DNA of 6,022 bases. Source: a bacterium (GTDB lineage Bacteria; Pseudomonadota; Alphaproteobacteria; Caulobacterales; Hyphomonadaceae). The first letter of the stretch is position 1. Each line of letters starts with the position of its first letter. Below are positions 5,502-6,022 of the stretch, piece after piece. The position numbers and the translations under genes are program-made. The stretch is taken from contig JAVBYB010000382.1 of the NCBI GenBank assembly GCA_030824255.1, forward strand, positions 1 to 6,022, read 5' to 3'. The notes below the pieces were generated by a model. It searched no databases. It was not told where the DNA came from and saw only the letters and a list, made by a program, of their open reading frames with translations.

Positions 5502-6022
5502 CTAGACGTCAATGATCTCGATCCGGTCATAGCCAAATCGCGCAAGCGCCGGCGTCATCGCCGCCTTGTTGGCCGCCCCGCCCGTGACATAGGCGATGGC
5601 CTCGCCGCCTGGTCGCGCCGCCATCCCAGCATCGCGGGAAACCACGCGGATTGCCTGACGCGCGACAGCTTCGCCGGTGTCGATAAGCTGGACGCCGGGC
5701 GGACACGCCAGCGCAATTGCCTCGCGGATCAGCGGAAAGTGCGTGCAAGCCAGCACAACGACATCGATCCGCGGCCCGTCCGGCGGATCGAACATCGGCT
5801 TCACCGCATATGCCACCTGCTCCTGATCGATTGGCTGGCCGCGTACCGCCCGCTCGGCAATGTCGACGAGGCCCGCCGTACCCCGCCGGATCACGGTCTT
5901 GCCCGCCGCAAACTGCCGCTCGAGATCGTCGAGATAGGCGCGGCGCACGGTCCCAGGCGTTGCCAGTATCCCGACCACGCCCGTCCTTGTCAGTTCCGCC
6001 GCAGGCTTGATCGCCGGCACAG
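5502..6022 (-). CDS. murI: Glutamate racemase (partial, N-terminus beyond right edge)
   Basis: Interconverts L- and D-glutamate in the cytoplasm to supply D-glutamate for peptidoglycan precursors. The window holds the last 172 complete codons plus a stop (TAG at 5504-5502); the frame is open through the right edge. Visible signatures: VGILATPGTVRRAYLDDLER (residues 16-35 of the fragment), LVDIAERAVRG (51-61), and the second catalytic cysteine in VVLACTHFPLI (88-98; Cys92, His94), followed by QLIDTGEAVARQA (111-123). The family is usually about 265-280 residues, so roughly the first 95-105, including the first catalytic cysteine and the DSGxGG loop, lie outside. A GTG at 6020 is in frame, but it is an internal valine (VPAIKPAA), not the start. 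The patatin gene follows after 24 bases. Proximity of a D-glutamate source to two FolC-like ligases is suggestive, but the genes are on opposite strands. Confidence 0.95.
   Translation of the reverse strand, partial: VPAIKPAAELTRTGVVGILATPGTVRRAYLDDLERQFAAGKTVIRRGTAGLVDIAERAVRGQPIDQEQVAYAVKPMFDPPDGPRIDVVVLACTHFPLIREAIALACPPGVQLIDTGEAVARQAIRVVSRDAGMAARPGGEAIAYVTGGAANKAAMTPALARFGYDRIEIIDV

Noticed and set aside
1..6022. CRISPR arrays, insertion sequences, tRNA or rRNA genes
   Set aside because: No regularly spaced repeats, transposase motifs, terminal inverted repeats or tRNA cloverleaf sequences were seen.

Overview
The window reads as chromosomal DNA from a high-GC alphaproteobacterium. Hand-counted 60-base blocks inside the ligase genes give 67-70% GC. 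The FadR-type GntR regulator, the patatin-like lipase and the glutamate racemase resemble the types common in Rhizobiales, Sphingomonadales and Hyphomonadaceae. Genus cannot be decided from the sequence.

Layout, left to right. (1) Positions 1-524, minus strand: the N-terminal 174 codons of a GntR/FCD-family regulator that runs off the left edge. (2) Positions 525-833: a divergent intergenic region, AT-richer than the neighbouring genes, with a 33-bp imperfect palindrome directly in front of the regulator, a perfect 10-bp palindrome and two weak inverted repeats. (3) Positions 834-4395, plus strand: three overlapping genes that look like one operon. They are an unrecognised membrane protein with a CorA-like two-helix C-terminus and lower GC (~50% in sampled blocks), followed by two adjacent, divergent FolC-type Mur ligases (called A and B here). 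The junctions are ATGA (A's start on the membrane gene's stop) and a 13-bp overlap (B on A). (4) Positions 4392-6022, minus strand: a patatin-like phospholipase, convergent with ligase B and sharing a CTAG at the stop codons, preceded by the C-terminal two thirds of glutamate racemase (murI), which enters from the right edge.

The notable part is the three-gene plus-strand unit. Ligases A and B both keep a good P-loop and the SPH and GxGG-like FolC landmarks. They have lost different pieces of the C-terminal FolC signature: A has EAAIN where DGAHN is expected but keeps DDKD, while B has DIGHTP for DGAHNP and ASKQ for DKD. This suggests two specialised subunits or two sequential amide ligases, not housekeeping folate polyglutamylation. 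The substrate is unknown. The regulator is divergent from the operon and may control it. The nearby murI and patatin genes are on the opposite strand and may be unrelated neighbours.
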